A DNA stretch of 64,000 nucleotides from Mesorhizobium plurifarium (GTDB taxonomy: Bacteria > Pseudomonadota > Alphaproteobacteria > Rhizobiales > Rhizobiaceae): positions 68,057-132,056 of the forward strand of contig CCNB01000009.1 of assembly GCA_000824785.1 (NCBI GenBank), read 5' to 3'. Shown in pieces: positions 27,569 through 35,667 of this stretch. The position numbers and the translations under genes were made by a program. Each line of letters opens with the position of its first letter. Positions within the stretch are counted from its first letter, which is position 1. The notes under the pieces are model-generated. The model saw nothing but the letters and a program-made list of their open reading frames with translations. It was not told the origin of the DNA and did no database searches.

Positions 27569-28558
27569 ATGCGGGTCAGGATCGTCGGAACCGGCAGGGC
27601 GGTACCGGCTGAGCGGATTACCACGCGCGCGCTGGAAGAGCGGCTCGGCCTTGGCCAGGGCACGCTGGAAAACGCCACTGGCGTCGTCGAGCGCTATGTC
27701 TGCAATGCCGAATCGCAAATCGATCTCGCCTGCGCCGCTGCCGCCCTTGCGCTTGAGGACGCCGGCCTCGAGCCCGGCGCCGTCGACCTGATCGTCGGCG
27801 GCTGCGGCGTGCCTTACCAGCCTCTGCCGGCGACCGCGCCATTGGTCATGCAGCGCCTTGGGCTAGCTGACGGTTCCGCCGCGGCCTTCGACGTCAACAG
27901 CACCTGTCTCGGCTTCCTCACCGCTTTCGAGACCGCCGGCCGCATGATCGAAGCCGGGCAATGCGAGACGGCGCTGGTGTTCTCGTCCGAAGTCGCCTCG
28001 CGCGCTCTGCCCTGGCAGGACGCGCCGGAGATCGCCGCGCTCTTCGGCGACGGCGCCGCGGCGGCCGTCCTGCGCAAGGCCGAGCCGGGCGAGGGCAAGG
28101 TGGCGGCGAGCCTGATGCGCACCTATCCTTCCGGCTGGGAAGCCTGCGGCATTGGGTCGGGCGGCACGCGCTTCGATTTCCGCAAGGAACAGGAGGCATT
28201 CGCCGCGCACAGCCTCTTCCACATGGACGGCAAGGAATTGTTCCGGCTCACCTCGCGCCATTTCAACGGCTTCGTCGACGCTCTGCTGGAGCGCGCCGGC
28301 TGGCGGCATGACGATGTCGATCTTGTCGTGCCGCACCAGGCGAGCCCCCTCGCGCTCGCCCATATGGCGCGCCAGACCGGCTTTGCGCCGGAAAGACTGG
28401 TCGACATCTCCGCCCGCTTCGGCAACCAGATCGCCGCCTCCATGCCCTTCGCGCTGGATGTCGCGCGCCGCCAGGGCCGCGTCGCGCCAGGCATGAAGCT
28501 GCTCTTCCTGGGCACGTCGGCCGGCGTCTCCTTCGGCGGCATGGCACTGGAGGTCTGA
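27569..28558 (+). CDS. Beta-ketoacyl synthase III (FabH/OleA-like) of an uncharacterised cluster
   Basis: A 329-residue thiolase-fold enzyme with the KAS III triad Cys113 (NSTCLGF), His256 (VPHQASP) and Asn286 (FGNQIAAS). It should therefore condense an acyl thioester with a malonyl or acyl partner. The N-terminus MRVRIVGTGRAVPAERI fits the family. ATG 27569 has GGGGGAGA upstream. It is unlikely to be the housekeeping FabH because it heads a run of reductase, hydrolase, ligase, acyltransferase and Rieske genes with 3-nt gaps or 4-nt overlaps. It could act like OleA or as a starter condensation enzyme. The substrate is unknown. Confidence 0.85.
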   Translation: MRVRIVGTGRAVPAERITTRALEERLGLGQGTLENATGVVERYVCNAESQIDLACAAAALALEDAGLEPGAVDLIVGGCGVPYQPLPATAPLVMQRLGLADGSAAAFDVNSTCLGFLTAFETAGRMIEAGQCETALVFSSEVASRALPWQDAPEIAALFGDGAAAAVLRKAEPGEGKVAASLMRTYPSGWEACGIGSGGTRFDFRKEQEAFAAHSLFHMDGKELFRLTSRHFNGFVDALLERAGWRHDDVDLVVPHQASPLALAHMARQTGFAPERLVDISARFGNQIAASMPFALDVARRQGRVAPGMKLLFLGTSAGVSFGGMALEV

Positions 28559-28561
28559 GCG

Positions 28562-29545
28562 ATGGCCGTCCTCGTCACCGGCGCCAGCGGCTTCCTCGGC
28601 GCCCATGTGCTCGAGCGGCTGGCGGAATCCGGCACGCTGGCGCTCGGGCTCGGCCGCGATGAGGAACGCTGCGCCGCGCTCGAAACCTTGGGCCATCGCA
28701 TCATCCGCCACGACCTTGCGGAGCCGATCGATCAAGCGCTCGACCCCAGGCTTGGCCGGGTCGAGCGGATCATCCATTGCGCGGCGCTCTCGTCGCCCTT
28801 CGGCCGGCTCGCGGATTTCGAGGCGGCCAATGTCACGGCAACGCGCAACCTTGTCGATTTCGCCAGCCGGCAGCGTGTCAGCCGTTTCGTCTACATCTCC
28901 AGCCCATCCGTCTGCTTCGCCTTCCGCGATCAGCTTGGCCTGACCGAGGACGCGGCCTTGCCGGAGCCGGTCAATCACTATGCCCGCACCAAGCGCTTGG
29001 CCGAAAAGATCGTGCTCGGCCAGCCCGTTATCCATCCGGTGGTGCTGCGGCCGCGCGGCATCTACGGCAAGGGTGATCGGGCGCTGCTGCCGCGCCTGAT
29101 CAAGGCGGCGAAAAGCCGGCCGCTGCCGCTGTTTCGCGACGGCCGGGCGGCCATCGACCTCACTTATGTCGACGATGTCGTCGACGCGGTCATGGCGGCG
29201 CTCGCGGCGCCGGAGGAGGTGGAATATCAGGTCTTCAACGTCTCCGGTGGCGAGGTGCTGCCGGTCCGCCGCATCGCGGACGCGGCCTGCAGCCGCGCCG
29301 GCCTCAAGGCGCGCTGGCGGCCGACGCCGCTCATGCCGGCGATGCTGACGGCGGGCCTGATGGAAGCGGTGGCGCTGCGTCTGCCCGGTCGGCCCGAGCC
29401 GCCGGTCACCCGCTATGCGCTGGGCCTCTTCGCCTATGCGCAAAGCCTCGATCTTTCCAAGGCGAAACGCGTTCTCGGCTGGGCGCCGAAAGTCCCGTTC
29501 GAACGAGGGCTCGACCGCACCTTTGCCGGCGGGTCCGGGCCATGA
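28562..29545 (+). CDS. Extended SDR (NAD-dependent epimerase / 3-beta-HSD-like) reductase
   Basis: A 327-residue Rossmann protein with GASGFLGAHVLERL at the N-terminus, the catalytic Ser in YISSPSVCF and Tyr-x3-Lys in HYARTKRLAEK. A downstream PRGIYGKGDRALLPRL segment is typical of 3-beta-HSD/OleD-like enzymes. GGAGG lies 8 nt upstream, inside the preceding gene. Second in the cluster; a likely role is reduction of the beta-keto product of the KAS III, which is inference. Its stop overlaps the next ATG by 4 nt. Confidence 0.82.
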   Translation: MAVLVTGASGFLGAHVLERLAESGTLALGLGRDEERCAALETLGHRIIRHDLAEPIDQALDPRLGRVERIIHCAALSSPFGRLADFEAANVTATRNLVDFASRQRVSRFVYISSPSVCFAFRDQLGLTEDAALPEPVNHYARTKRLAEKIVLGQPVIHPVVLRPRGIYGKGDRALLPRLIKAAKSRPLPLFRDGRAAIDLTYVDDVVDAVMAALAAPEEVEYQVFNVSGGEVLPVRRIADAACSRAGLKARWRPTPLMPAMLTAGLMEAVALRLPGRPEPPVTRYALGLFAYAQSLDLSKAKRVLGWAPKVPFERGLDRTFAGGSGP

Positions 29546-30375
29546 AGCTTGTCTTCGCCAACAGCGCCTGGGTGAGCGCCGCCGAGCGGCTGATCCTGCG
29601 CGGCGGCACCTGGCAAAGCGTCAGGCTGCGTGTCCGCTACGGGCTGTTCTTCCACCCCGCCGCCGGTCCGGTGCTGGTCGATACCGGTTACACGCCGGAC
29701 GCGCTGAGCGGCGACCGGCGCGGCCGGATGCTGCGGCTCTACGGCGCGCTGCTGAAGCCGCAACTCAATCCCGACGAGCAGGTCCTGCCGGTGCTCGAGC
29801 GTTTCGGCCTATCGCCCGATGACATCTGCGCAATCATCGTCACGCATTTCCACGCCGACCACATTTCGGGCCTGTCGCTGTTCCGCAACGCGCGCTTCAT
29901 CGCCAGCGATGCCGCCTGGGCGCGGCTCAAGGCGCGCGGCTCCAGGCAGAATCTGCGCCATGGCATCTTCACCGAGCTCTTCCCGCCGGATTTCGAGGCG
30001 CGGCTGGAAGGCATCTCCGCGAAGCCTCGCATTGCACCGCAGGGCGACATCCCGGGCGGCTCCGATCTCTTCGGCGACGGCAGCGTGATCGCGGTCGATC
30101 TTCCCGGCCATGCCGATGGCCAGTTCGGCCTGCTGTTCAATGGCCTCGCCCGGCCGCTGCTCTACGCCGTCGATGTGCAATGGCTGCTCACTGCCTTGAC
30201 CGAAACCCGCACACCGGGTTTCCCCGCGACCCTCATCGCCGAGGATGCGGCGGCGATCGAGCCGACCAGCGCCATGCTGCGCCGCTTCCTCGGCTCGGGC
30301 GGCGAGGTGATGCTCTGCCATGATCCCGCGCCGACGCCTTACGATCTCGCTTCAGACCATGAGGAGGCGGGATGA
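29542..30375 (+). CDS. Metallo-beta-lactamase-fold hydrolase
   Basis: A 277-residue protein with the zinc-binding motif THFHADHISG (His102, His104, Asp106, His107), Asp47 (LVDTGY), GHADGQFG and VMLCHDPAP supplying further ligands. The closest general pattern is the AHL-lactonase/glyoxalase II group, so it may hydrolyse a thioester or lactone. ATGA overlap with both neighbours means tight co-translation. Substrate unknown. Confidence 0.85.
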   Translation: MKLVFANSAWVSAAERLILRGGTWQSVRLRVRYGLFFHPAAGPVLVDTGYTPDALSGDRRGRMLRLYGALLKPQLNPDEQVLPVLERFGLSPDDICAIIVTHFHADHISGLSLFRNARFIASDAAWARLKARGSRQNLRHGIFTELFPPDFEARLEGISAKPRIAPQGDIPGGSDLFGDGSVIAVDLPGHADGQFGLLFNGLARPLLYAVDVQWLLTALTETRTPGFPATLIAEDAAAIEPTSAMLRRFLGSGGEVMLCHDPAPTPYDLASDHEEAG

Positions 30376-31628
30376 GTGGCCTGTTGGAAGCGGCAGGCTC
30401 CTTCGCCCTGACACGCTGGGTTTCGCGTAAGAGCCGCGCGGATTTCGAACGCTGGCAGGCGGCCGCCATGCGGCGCTTTCTCGACCGCGACCTGCCGCGC
30501 GCCCACTTCTACGGCAATGCGCCGACGCGCCTCACGGATCTGCCGGTGACGGATAAGGCGCTGCTGATGGCGCGCTTCGACGAATTCAACGTCCATAGCC
30601 TCACCGCCGCGGAAGCCTGGGCGGCTCTGGCGCGTGGCGGCCGCGCCGGCGCGCTTACTGTCGGCGCCAGCACCGGCACCTCCGGTAATCGCGGCCTGTT
30701 CGTGATTTCCGAGGCAGAAAAGTATCGCTGGTTGGGCGCGATCCTCGCCAAGGCGGCGCCCGATCTTCTATGGCGCGGCATGCGGGTCGCCGTCATCTTG
30801 CCGCAGAACGCCGGGCTTTACGACAGCGCCCGCAAATCGCGGCTGATCAAGCTCGCCTTCTTCGACCTGACCTTGGGGCCGGAAAGCTGGCGCGGCGCGC
30901 TCGAAGCCTTCGACCCGACAGTCATCATCGCGCCGCCAAAAATGCTTCGGCATTTCGCGGCCGAGAACGTCCGGCTCCGGCCGAGGCGTGTCTTTTCCGC
31001 GGCGGAAACGCTGGATCCGGTCGACCGTCCGGTTATCGAGGATTTCTTCCGGCTGCCGCTCGACCAGATCTATATGGCGACCGAGGGCCTGTTCGCGGTG
31101 ACCTGCCGGCAGGGCGGGCTGCATCTTGCCGAAGACTCCGTTTTCTTCGAATTCGAGCTGGCGGGCGAGGGGTTGGTGACGCCGCTGGTGACGGCCTTTC
31201 GCCGCCAAACCCAGATCATGGCACGCTACAGGATGAACGACCTGTTGCGCTTGTCCAAAGAACCTTGCCGCTGCGGTTCGCCGCTGCGCTGCGTCGACGA
31301 AATTGTCGGCCGCATGGACGATGTCTTCCGGCTCACTTCGCCGGATGGCCCGATCCTCGTCACGCCGGATGTGCTGCGCAATGCCGTGCTCAAGGCCGAC
31401 CGCCGCATCGACGATTTTCGCCTCGTCCAGACCGGGCCTGACACGGTCGAGCTTCGGCTTCCGCCGACGCTCGCGGATGATGCGGCAGCAGCCGCTCACC
31501 AGGCAGTCCGCGCGCTTCTGGAAACGCGAAAGGCGGTCGCCACACTCTCGCTTATCCGCGCGCCGCTGCCGCTGGAAACAAGCCGCAAGCTGCGCCGAGT
31601 CGAATGCCGCCTGGAGCGGGCGCGATGA
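30372..31628 (+). CDS. PaaK / coenzyme F390 synthetase-like adenylate-forming enzyme
   Basis: A 418-residue ANL-superfamily protein. The phosphate-binding loop is VGASTGTSGNRGLF, the adenine region is IYMATEG and CRCGSPLRCVDEIVGRMDDVF carries the hinge. This is the PaaK/F390-synthetase branch, which activates carboxylates as adenylates and often passes them to CoA. The organism need not have F420; annotation as F390 synthetase-related is by similarity only. It sits fourth in the cluster, with ATGA overlaps on both sides, and is a candidate for activating the acyl product. Confidence 0.8.
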   Translation: MSGLLEAAGSFALTRWVSRKSRADFERWQAAAMRRFLDRDLPRAHFYGNAPTRLTDLPVTDKALLMARFDEFNVHSLTAAEAWAALARGGRAGALTVGASTGTSGNRGLFVISEAEKYRWLGAILAKAAPDLLWRGMRVAVILPQNAGLYDSARKSRLIKLAFFDLTLGPESWRGALEAFDPTVIIAPPKMLRHFAAENVRLRPRRVFSAAETLDPVDRPVIEDFFRLPLDQIYMATEGLFAVTCRQGGLHLAEDSVFFEFELAGEGLVTPLVTAFRRQTQIMARYRMNDLLRLSKEPCRCGSPLRCVDEIVGRMDDVFRLTSPDGPILVTPDVLRNAVLKADRRIDDFRLVQTGPDTVELRLPPTLADDAAAAAHQAVRALLETRKAVATLSLIRAPLPLETSRKLRRVECRLERAR

Positions 31629-32770
31629 GCGGCCCGGCGGCGATGAACAGGCCCACGCAGCAGGTCGACCGGGTCGAGAACAAGCCGGCAAAGGTCGAGG
31701 CTTTTGTAGGGTTTTTCAACGAGATGCCGGTGCGCGATCTCATCGCCAACCTCAAGACGACGATCGAGACGCTCGATGTCGCCGGTCGGGTTTTTCCGCT
31801 GACGCTGAACGACGCCGATGATGCGCCCAACTGCTATATCTGCTGCCCGACCAGCGCCTATATCGACTACGCGATGGACGAGACGCGCAACTTCGCCGCT
31901 CACCCGCTGCTCCGGCGCGCGCTCAACGCCCTGATTGGCGCCTGTGCGCCGCTGGTCAGGGCAAGCGGCCTCGACCATCAGGCGCAGGTCAACAACTGGC
32001 TCTATTCGACCAACCCGGTGCCGCTGCTCGACCGACCGATGGTCGCGGCGCTGCGCGCGAACCTGATCGAGCGTTTCCCGGATCGCACCATCGTCATCCG
32101 CTCGTTGAACGATATCGCCGATCCGGCGACCATTGCCGCCTTGAAGGCCGAGGGATTCCGCATGCTGGCGGCGCGGCAGATCTACATTTTCGCCGACCGC
32201 AGCGCGGCGCCCGCGATGACGCGCGACATGAAGCGCGACCGCGCCCGCCTGCGCGCGACACCTTTTGAAAGGGTCGGCAATGGCGATTTCACCGAGGCTG
32301 ACTATGTCCGTGCCGAGCAACTCTACACCATGCTCTATCTCGATAAATACACGCCGCTCAATCCGCACTACACGGCCCGCTACATCGCCGAAATGCACCG
32401 GTGCGGCATCATCAGCCTTGCGGGTCTGCGCCGGCCGGGCGGCGAGCTGGTCGCCGTCACCGGCCTGTTCGAAAACGGCGTCACGCTGACCCAGCCGATC
32501 GTCGGCTACGATACAAGCCTGCCGGTCGGCGAAGGGCTTTATCGCATGATGATGGCGATGGCGCAGGATCACGCCACGGCGCGCGGCTTGTTCTTCAACA
32601 TGAGCGCGGGCGCCGCCGGTTTCAAACGCCGGCGCGGCGCGGTCGCCGCGATCGAATTCAACGCCGTCTTTGCCGGGCATCTTCCGCGCCGTCGTCGCGT
32701 GGCGATCCGCGTCATGGAGACGGTGCTGGCGCTGGTCGGCATTCCGCTGCTCAGGAGGTTCGAGTTGTGA
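31625..32770 (+). CDS. GNAT/FemAB-like acyltransferase of unknown function
   Basis: A 381-residue protein I cannot name. The C-terminal half (EADYVRAEQLYTMLYLDKYT with HYTARYIAEMH, and FNMSAGAAGFKRRRG then AAIEFNAVF) has the alternating pattern of GNAT-fold N-acyltransferases of the CelD/FemAB type. The N-terminal half (NDADDAPNCYICCPTSAYID) is distinctive. It is locked into the cluster by ATGA at its start and GTGA at its end. If the fold is right it would transfer an acyl group to an amine. Confidence 0.55.
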   Translation: MSGPAAMNRPTQQVDRVENKPAKVEAFVGFFNEMPVRDLIANLKTTIETLDVAGRVFPLTLNDADDAPNCYICCPTSAYIDYAMDETRNFAAHPLLRRALNALIGACAPLVRASGLDHQAQVNNWLYSTNPVPLLDRPMVAALRANLIERFPDRTIVIRSLNDIADPATIAALKAEGFRMLAARQIYIFADRSAAPAMTRDMKRDRARLRATPFERVGNGDFTEADYVRAEQLYTMLYLDKYTPLNPHYTARYIAEMHRCGIISLAGLRRPGGELVAVTGLFENGVTLTQPIVGYDTSLPVGEGLYRMMMAMAQDHATARGLFFNMSAGAAGFKRRRGAVAAIEFNAVFAGHLPRRRRVAIRVMETVLALVGIPLLRRFEL

Positions 32771-33762
32771 GCGAGCGTCGCGGTGAAGCCTATTGGCAGG
32801 CGGTTGCCCTGTCAGCCGACATCGGCAGGCGGCCGAAGCGCATCCTGTTTGATGGTGCGCCTGTGGTGCTGTTCCGCGCGGCGCAAGGCGTCGCCGCTCT
32901 TTTCGACCGCTGCCCGCACCGACTGGTCGAGCTGTCGACCGGCAAGATCGTCGGCGGCGAGATCGAATGCCCCTATCACGGCTGGCGCTATGACGGCGAA
33001 GGCCGCTGCACCGCGATCCCCGGCCATGTCGGCGCCATGCCGCATTACCGGGTCCGGCGCTATGCCGCGATCGAGCGCGACGGCGTCGTCTTCGTCTCGT
33101 CCGGCACGCCGCAGGGCGAGCCTTACCTGCACTGCATGCAGGGCAGGGACATTATCGTGCGGCGGGTGCGCTCGTCGACCAAGTCGACGGTGATCGATGC
33201 CGCCGAAAACATCCTCGATGCCACACACACCCATTTCACCCATAAGGGCCTGCTGCGCGGCTTGACCTCGAAACGCCATCTGGTGCGGGTCGAAGTGACG
33301 GGGGGCGAGGGCTGGGTCGAGGCGAGCTATACCGGCGAGGACCGCCAACAGGGCCTGATCAGCCGGTTGCTCGAAGGCGAACGCGCGAGGACCATCGGCC
33401 GGTTCCGTCATCCGGGCATCGCCGAGCTGGAATATTGGGGCAAGGACGGGCTGGTTTTGGCCACCACCTTCCATCTGCGCCAGGCCGACGAGCGCACCGT
33501 CGAAGGCGTCGGCTGGCTGATCGGCCGGCGCCAGGGCCTGCTCGGCGAGCTGAAGGCGCTTGCCTTCAAGCCATTGTTCAATGTCGCTCTTGAGCAAGAC
33601 CGCCGGGTGCTGAAATCGGCAAGCGACAATGCCCGTTTCGCGCCGCAGGCCGTGCCGGTCATCGGCCCGCTCGATTTCCTGCGCCGCGACATCGCGGCGA
33701 TCATGGAGGGAAGGGTGCCGCCGGCGGCGAGCGAGGCCAGGGTGCATGAAATCGAATTGTGA
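32767..33762 (+). CDS. Rieske-type aromatic-ring-hydroxylating-like oxygenase
   Basis: A 331-residue oxygenase alpha subunit. The Rieske cluster ligands are C49-x-H51 (RCPHRLVEL) and C68-x2-H71 (ECPYHGWRY). The mononuclear iron site is N148-x2-D151-x2-H154-x4-H159 (ENILDATHTHFTHK). Single-component size like VanA- or choline-monooxygenase-type enzymes; the reductase is not in the window. It starts at GTG 32767, overlapping the previous stop (GTGA), and is the last gene of the cluster. Its stop codon falls inside the operator of the next (HigBA) promoter. Confidence 0.85.
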   Translation: MSERRGEAYWQAVALSADIGRRPKRILFDGAPVVLFRAAQGVAALFDRCPHRLVELSTGKIVGGEIECPYHGWRYDGEGRCTAIPGHVGAMPHYRVRRYAAIERDGVVFVSSGTPQGEPYLHCMQGRDIIVRRVRSSTKSTVIDAAENILDATHTHFTHKGLLRGLTSKRHLVRVEVTGGEGWVEASYTGEDRQQGLISRLLEGERARTIGRFRHPGIAELEYWGKDGLVLATTFHLRQADERTVEGVGWLIGRRQGLLGELKALAFKPLFNVALEQDRRVLKSASDNARFAPQAVPVIGPLDFLRRDIAAIMEGRVPPAASEARVHEIEL

Positions 33763-33812
33763 ACTGAAGTTCACACATCTTGACCTGAGCGTCTGTGTGA
33801 ATTATAGTTCAC
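33759..33812 (+). promoter_or_regulatory. Promoter and paired operators of the HigBA module
   Basis: A sigma70-type promoter TTGACC (33780-33785), 17 nt, TATAGT (33803-33808). It is bracketed by two palindromes: 33759-33774 (GTGAACT-GA-AGTTCAC, perfect) and 33797-33812 (GTGAATT-AT-AGTTCAC, one mismatch). The second covers the -10 box. The spacing implies transcription starts at or next to the toxin ATG (33815), and no Shine-Dalgarno sequence is present. Confidence 0.75.
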
Positions 33813-33814
33813 GC

Positions 33815-34102
33815 ATGATCGAGGTCCGGCAGACTGACGAATTCAGGAAGTGGCTGCGGGACCTTAAAGATATCCGAGCCGCGAGGAAGATTGCTCAACG
33901 GATCATTCGTGTTGAAGCGGGCTTGCTGGGAGACGCGAGGTTCTTCGAAGGCATAGGCGAGCTTCGGATCGACTATGGACAGGGCTACCGTGTCTATTTC
34001 ATCAGGCGCGGTAACACGGTCATCATCCTGCTTTGCGGAGGCGACAAATCCTCTCAAGACAGGGACATCAGAAAGGCCAAGCAGATGGCAAGCGAGGTTT
34101 GA
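33815..34102 (+). CDS. RelE/ParE-superfamily (HigB-like) addiction module toxin
   Basis: A 95-residue protein: EVRQTDEFRKWLRDLKDIRA at the start, then FEGIGELRIDYGQGYRVYFI and LLCGGDKSSQ. This is the pattern of the phage-Gp49/HigB killer family that cuts mRNA on the ribosome. Toxin-first order with the HTH antitoxin 1 nt downstream matches HigBA. Probably a leaderless mRNA. All core segments are intact. Confidence 0.87.
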   Translation: MIEVRQTDEFRKWLRDLKDIRAARKIAQRIIRVEAGLLGDARFFEGIGELRIDYGQGYRVYFIRRGNTVIILLCGGDKSSQDRDIRKAKQMASEV

Positions 34103-34103
34103 C

Positions 34104-34409
34104 ATGGCTCTTAAAATCACACCATTCGACGCCGCTGAATATTTCGACGATGCAGAGTCTCAGGCCGAGCTCCTTGCCGACGCGTTCGAGACCGGTGACG
34201 CAACCTATATTGCACACGCACTCGGCGTCATCGCGCGAGCTCGCGGCATGACCGCCGTGGCTAAGAACGCCGGTGTCACCCGCGAGGCGCTTTACAAAGC
34301 GCTGAGCGATAAGGGCGATCCGCGCCTCAGCACACTGCTGGGTGTCACAAAGGCACTTGGTCTGCAACTTGACGTGAAGCCTATCGGCCCTGGCTCGCTC
34401 GGGGCATGA
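34104..34409 (+). CDS. HigA-like helix-turn-helix antitoxin
   Basis: A 101-residue protein. The N-terminus FDAAEYFDDAESQAELLADA is the toxin-binding part, followed by a Cro/CI-type HTH (MTAVAKNAGVTREALYKALS, then GDPRLSTLLGVTKALGL). This is the family of putative addiction-module antidotes paired with Gp49-like toxins. It probably binds the two GTGAACT palindromes and represses its own operon. Confidence 0.87.
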   Translation: MALKITPFDAAEYFDDAESQAELLADAFETGDATYIAHALGVIARARGMTAVAKNAGVTREALYKALSDKGDPRLSTLLGVTKALGLQLDVKPIGPGSLGA

Positions 34410-34414
34410 GCATA

Positions 34415-35563
34415 TCAGCCCGGCCCGTTCCACTCGATATCCCGCGTCGACGCTGCCTGCAGGCTGATCCGCTCACGCCACGCCATCCCGGCGATCTCCG
34501 CCAGCGCCGGCCATTGCGCCCTTACCGGGGCTGAATCGCCCGGCCAATCGAGCAGTTCCTCGCCCTCGCGCATCGCTTGGCGAAAGCGGGCGAACCCGCC
34601 CGAACGCAACGTCGCCGGCAGCCCATAGATCCACATCGCGAGTCGCACCGTTTGCGGCGCGGCAACGTCGGGTGGGACTTCCGGACCGTCGCCGAGCACG
34701 GCATCCACGAAGCGCGCCGGATCGCGGAAGAAATGCAGGCCGCTCACCGCGCGCGGGTTGCATTCGAGCGGCAGCACGCGGCCGTTCGGCTCGCGTATCA
34801 GGTCGAAGGAGATCTGCCCGGTCCATGCTGTGCCGGCGACGATGCGCTCGACCAGTTCGCGCGCGGTGTCATCCTCGACCCGCTCGAAGAAGATGCCGGC
34901 GCCCTTGCCTGCGCGATAGGGCGAGCGGTAGAGCGCCAGCGCCTTGAGCCTGCCTTCGCGCGCCACCGCATAGGCGCTGATCTCCTCGCCCTCGACAAAA
35001 CGCTGCGCCACCCAGGGCATGGCGAGAGAGGGCGTGATCGCATCGAGGAAATCGGGCGTCGGACGCAGCAGAACATGGCTCGCGAAGCGCGACCAGACCG
35101 GCTTGAACACCAGGTCGCGCGAGCGGGCACGCACCGCCTCCAGATCGTCGCGGGAATTCAGAAGCGTGGTCTCCGGCACCGGCAGGCCAAGCCGTTCAGC
35201 CAGCCGGATGAAGCTGTGCTTGTCGTGGACCTCCGCCAGCAACCCGATATCGGGTGCGAACAAAAGCGCCGGCATGGTCCTGTTGCGCCAGGCAAGCGCA
35301 AGGTGAAAGACTTCCTCGCAGGTCGGGATGACGAGGCTGATGCCCTCGGCCCGGATCAGCGCCTCCACCGCCTCGCGGTAGGCCTGCGGCTCGAAGCGCG
35401 GCGGCGGCAGCCGATGATAGCGCGCGCAGGCCCTGCTTGCCGCCGCGATCGGCCGCGCCGGCGTGTCGGCCAGGATCACCCTATGTCCGGCACCATGGAG
35501 AAGGCGCGCCAGATGCAGCGCCACCGGAGCGCGCGCCCCCGTGATCAGGATGGTTCGTTCCAT
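34415..35563 (-). CDS. ATP-grasp domain ligase
   Basis: A 382-residue protein. The N-terminal preATP domain (ILITGARAPVALHLARLLHG) is followed by an ATP-grasp core with KHSFIRLAERLGLPVPET, VFKPVWSRFAS, VEGEEISAYAV and the metal-ligand stretch GQISFDLIREPNGRVLPLECNP. These enzymes make amide or thioester bonds through acyl phosphates. ATG 35563 has GGGGG upstream. It converges on the HigBA pair and, beyond it, on the biosynthetic cluster. It could be a tailoring ligase of that pathway, but the opposite orientation leaves this unproven. Confidence 0.8.
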   Translation of the reverse strand: MERTILITGARAPVALHLARLLHGAGHRVILADTPARPIAAASRACARYHRLPPPRFEPQAYREAVEALIRAEGISLVIPTCEEVFHLALAWRNRTMPALLFAPDIGLLAEVHDKHSFIRLAERLGLPVPETTLLNSRDDLEAVRARSRDLVFKPVWSRFASHVLLRPTPDFLDAITPSLAMPWVAQRFVEGEEISAYAVAREGRLKALALYRSPYRAGKGAGIFFERVEDDTARELVERIVAGTAWTGQISFDLIREPNGRVLPLECNPRAVSGLHFFRDPARFVDAVLGDGPEVPPDVAAPQTVRLAMWIYGLPATLRSGGFARFRQAMREGEELLDWPGDSAPVRAQWPALAEIAGMAWRERISLQAASTRDIEWNGPG

Positions 35564-35667
35564 CAGCCCCCGGCATTCGGTCACGCGGTCGTTTCAGCCG
35601 CGATGACCGTTGCGCGAAATCGCCGTGCTTGGCAATCGCGCTACTGCACGTCGAGATGCGTCCGCGA

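Noticed and set aside
27863..29443. 526-codon minus-strand frame opposite the KAS III and SDR genes
   Set aside because: Antisense shadow of two coupled genes with intact catalytic motifs.
30372..31628. Calling the adenylating enzyme a true coenzyme F390 synthetase
   Set aside because: Similarity is to the family only; nothing in the window indicates coenzyme F420 use.
27569..33762. Naming the cluster as an OleABCD olefin pathway
   Set aside because: No OleB-type alpha/beta hydrolase, the ligase is of the PaaK branch, and Rieske and acyltransferase genes are added.
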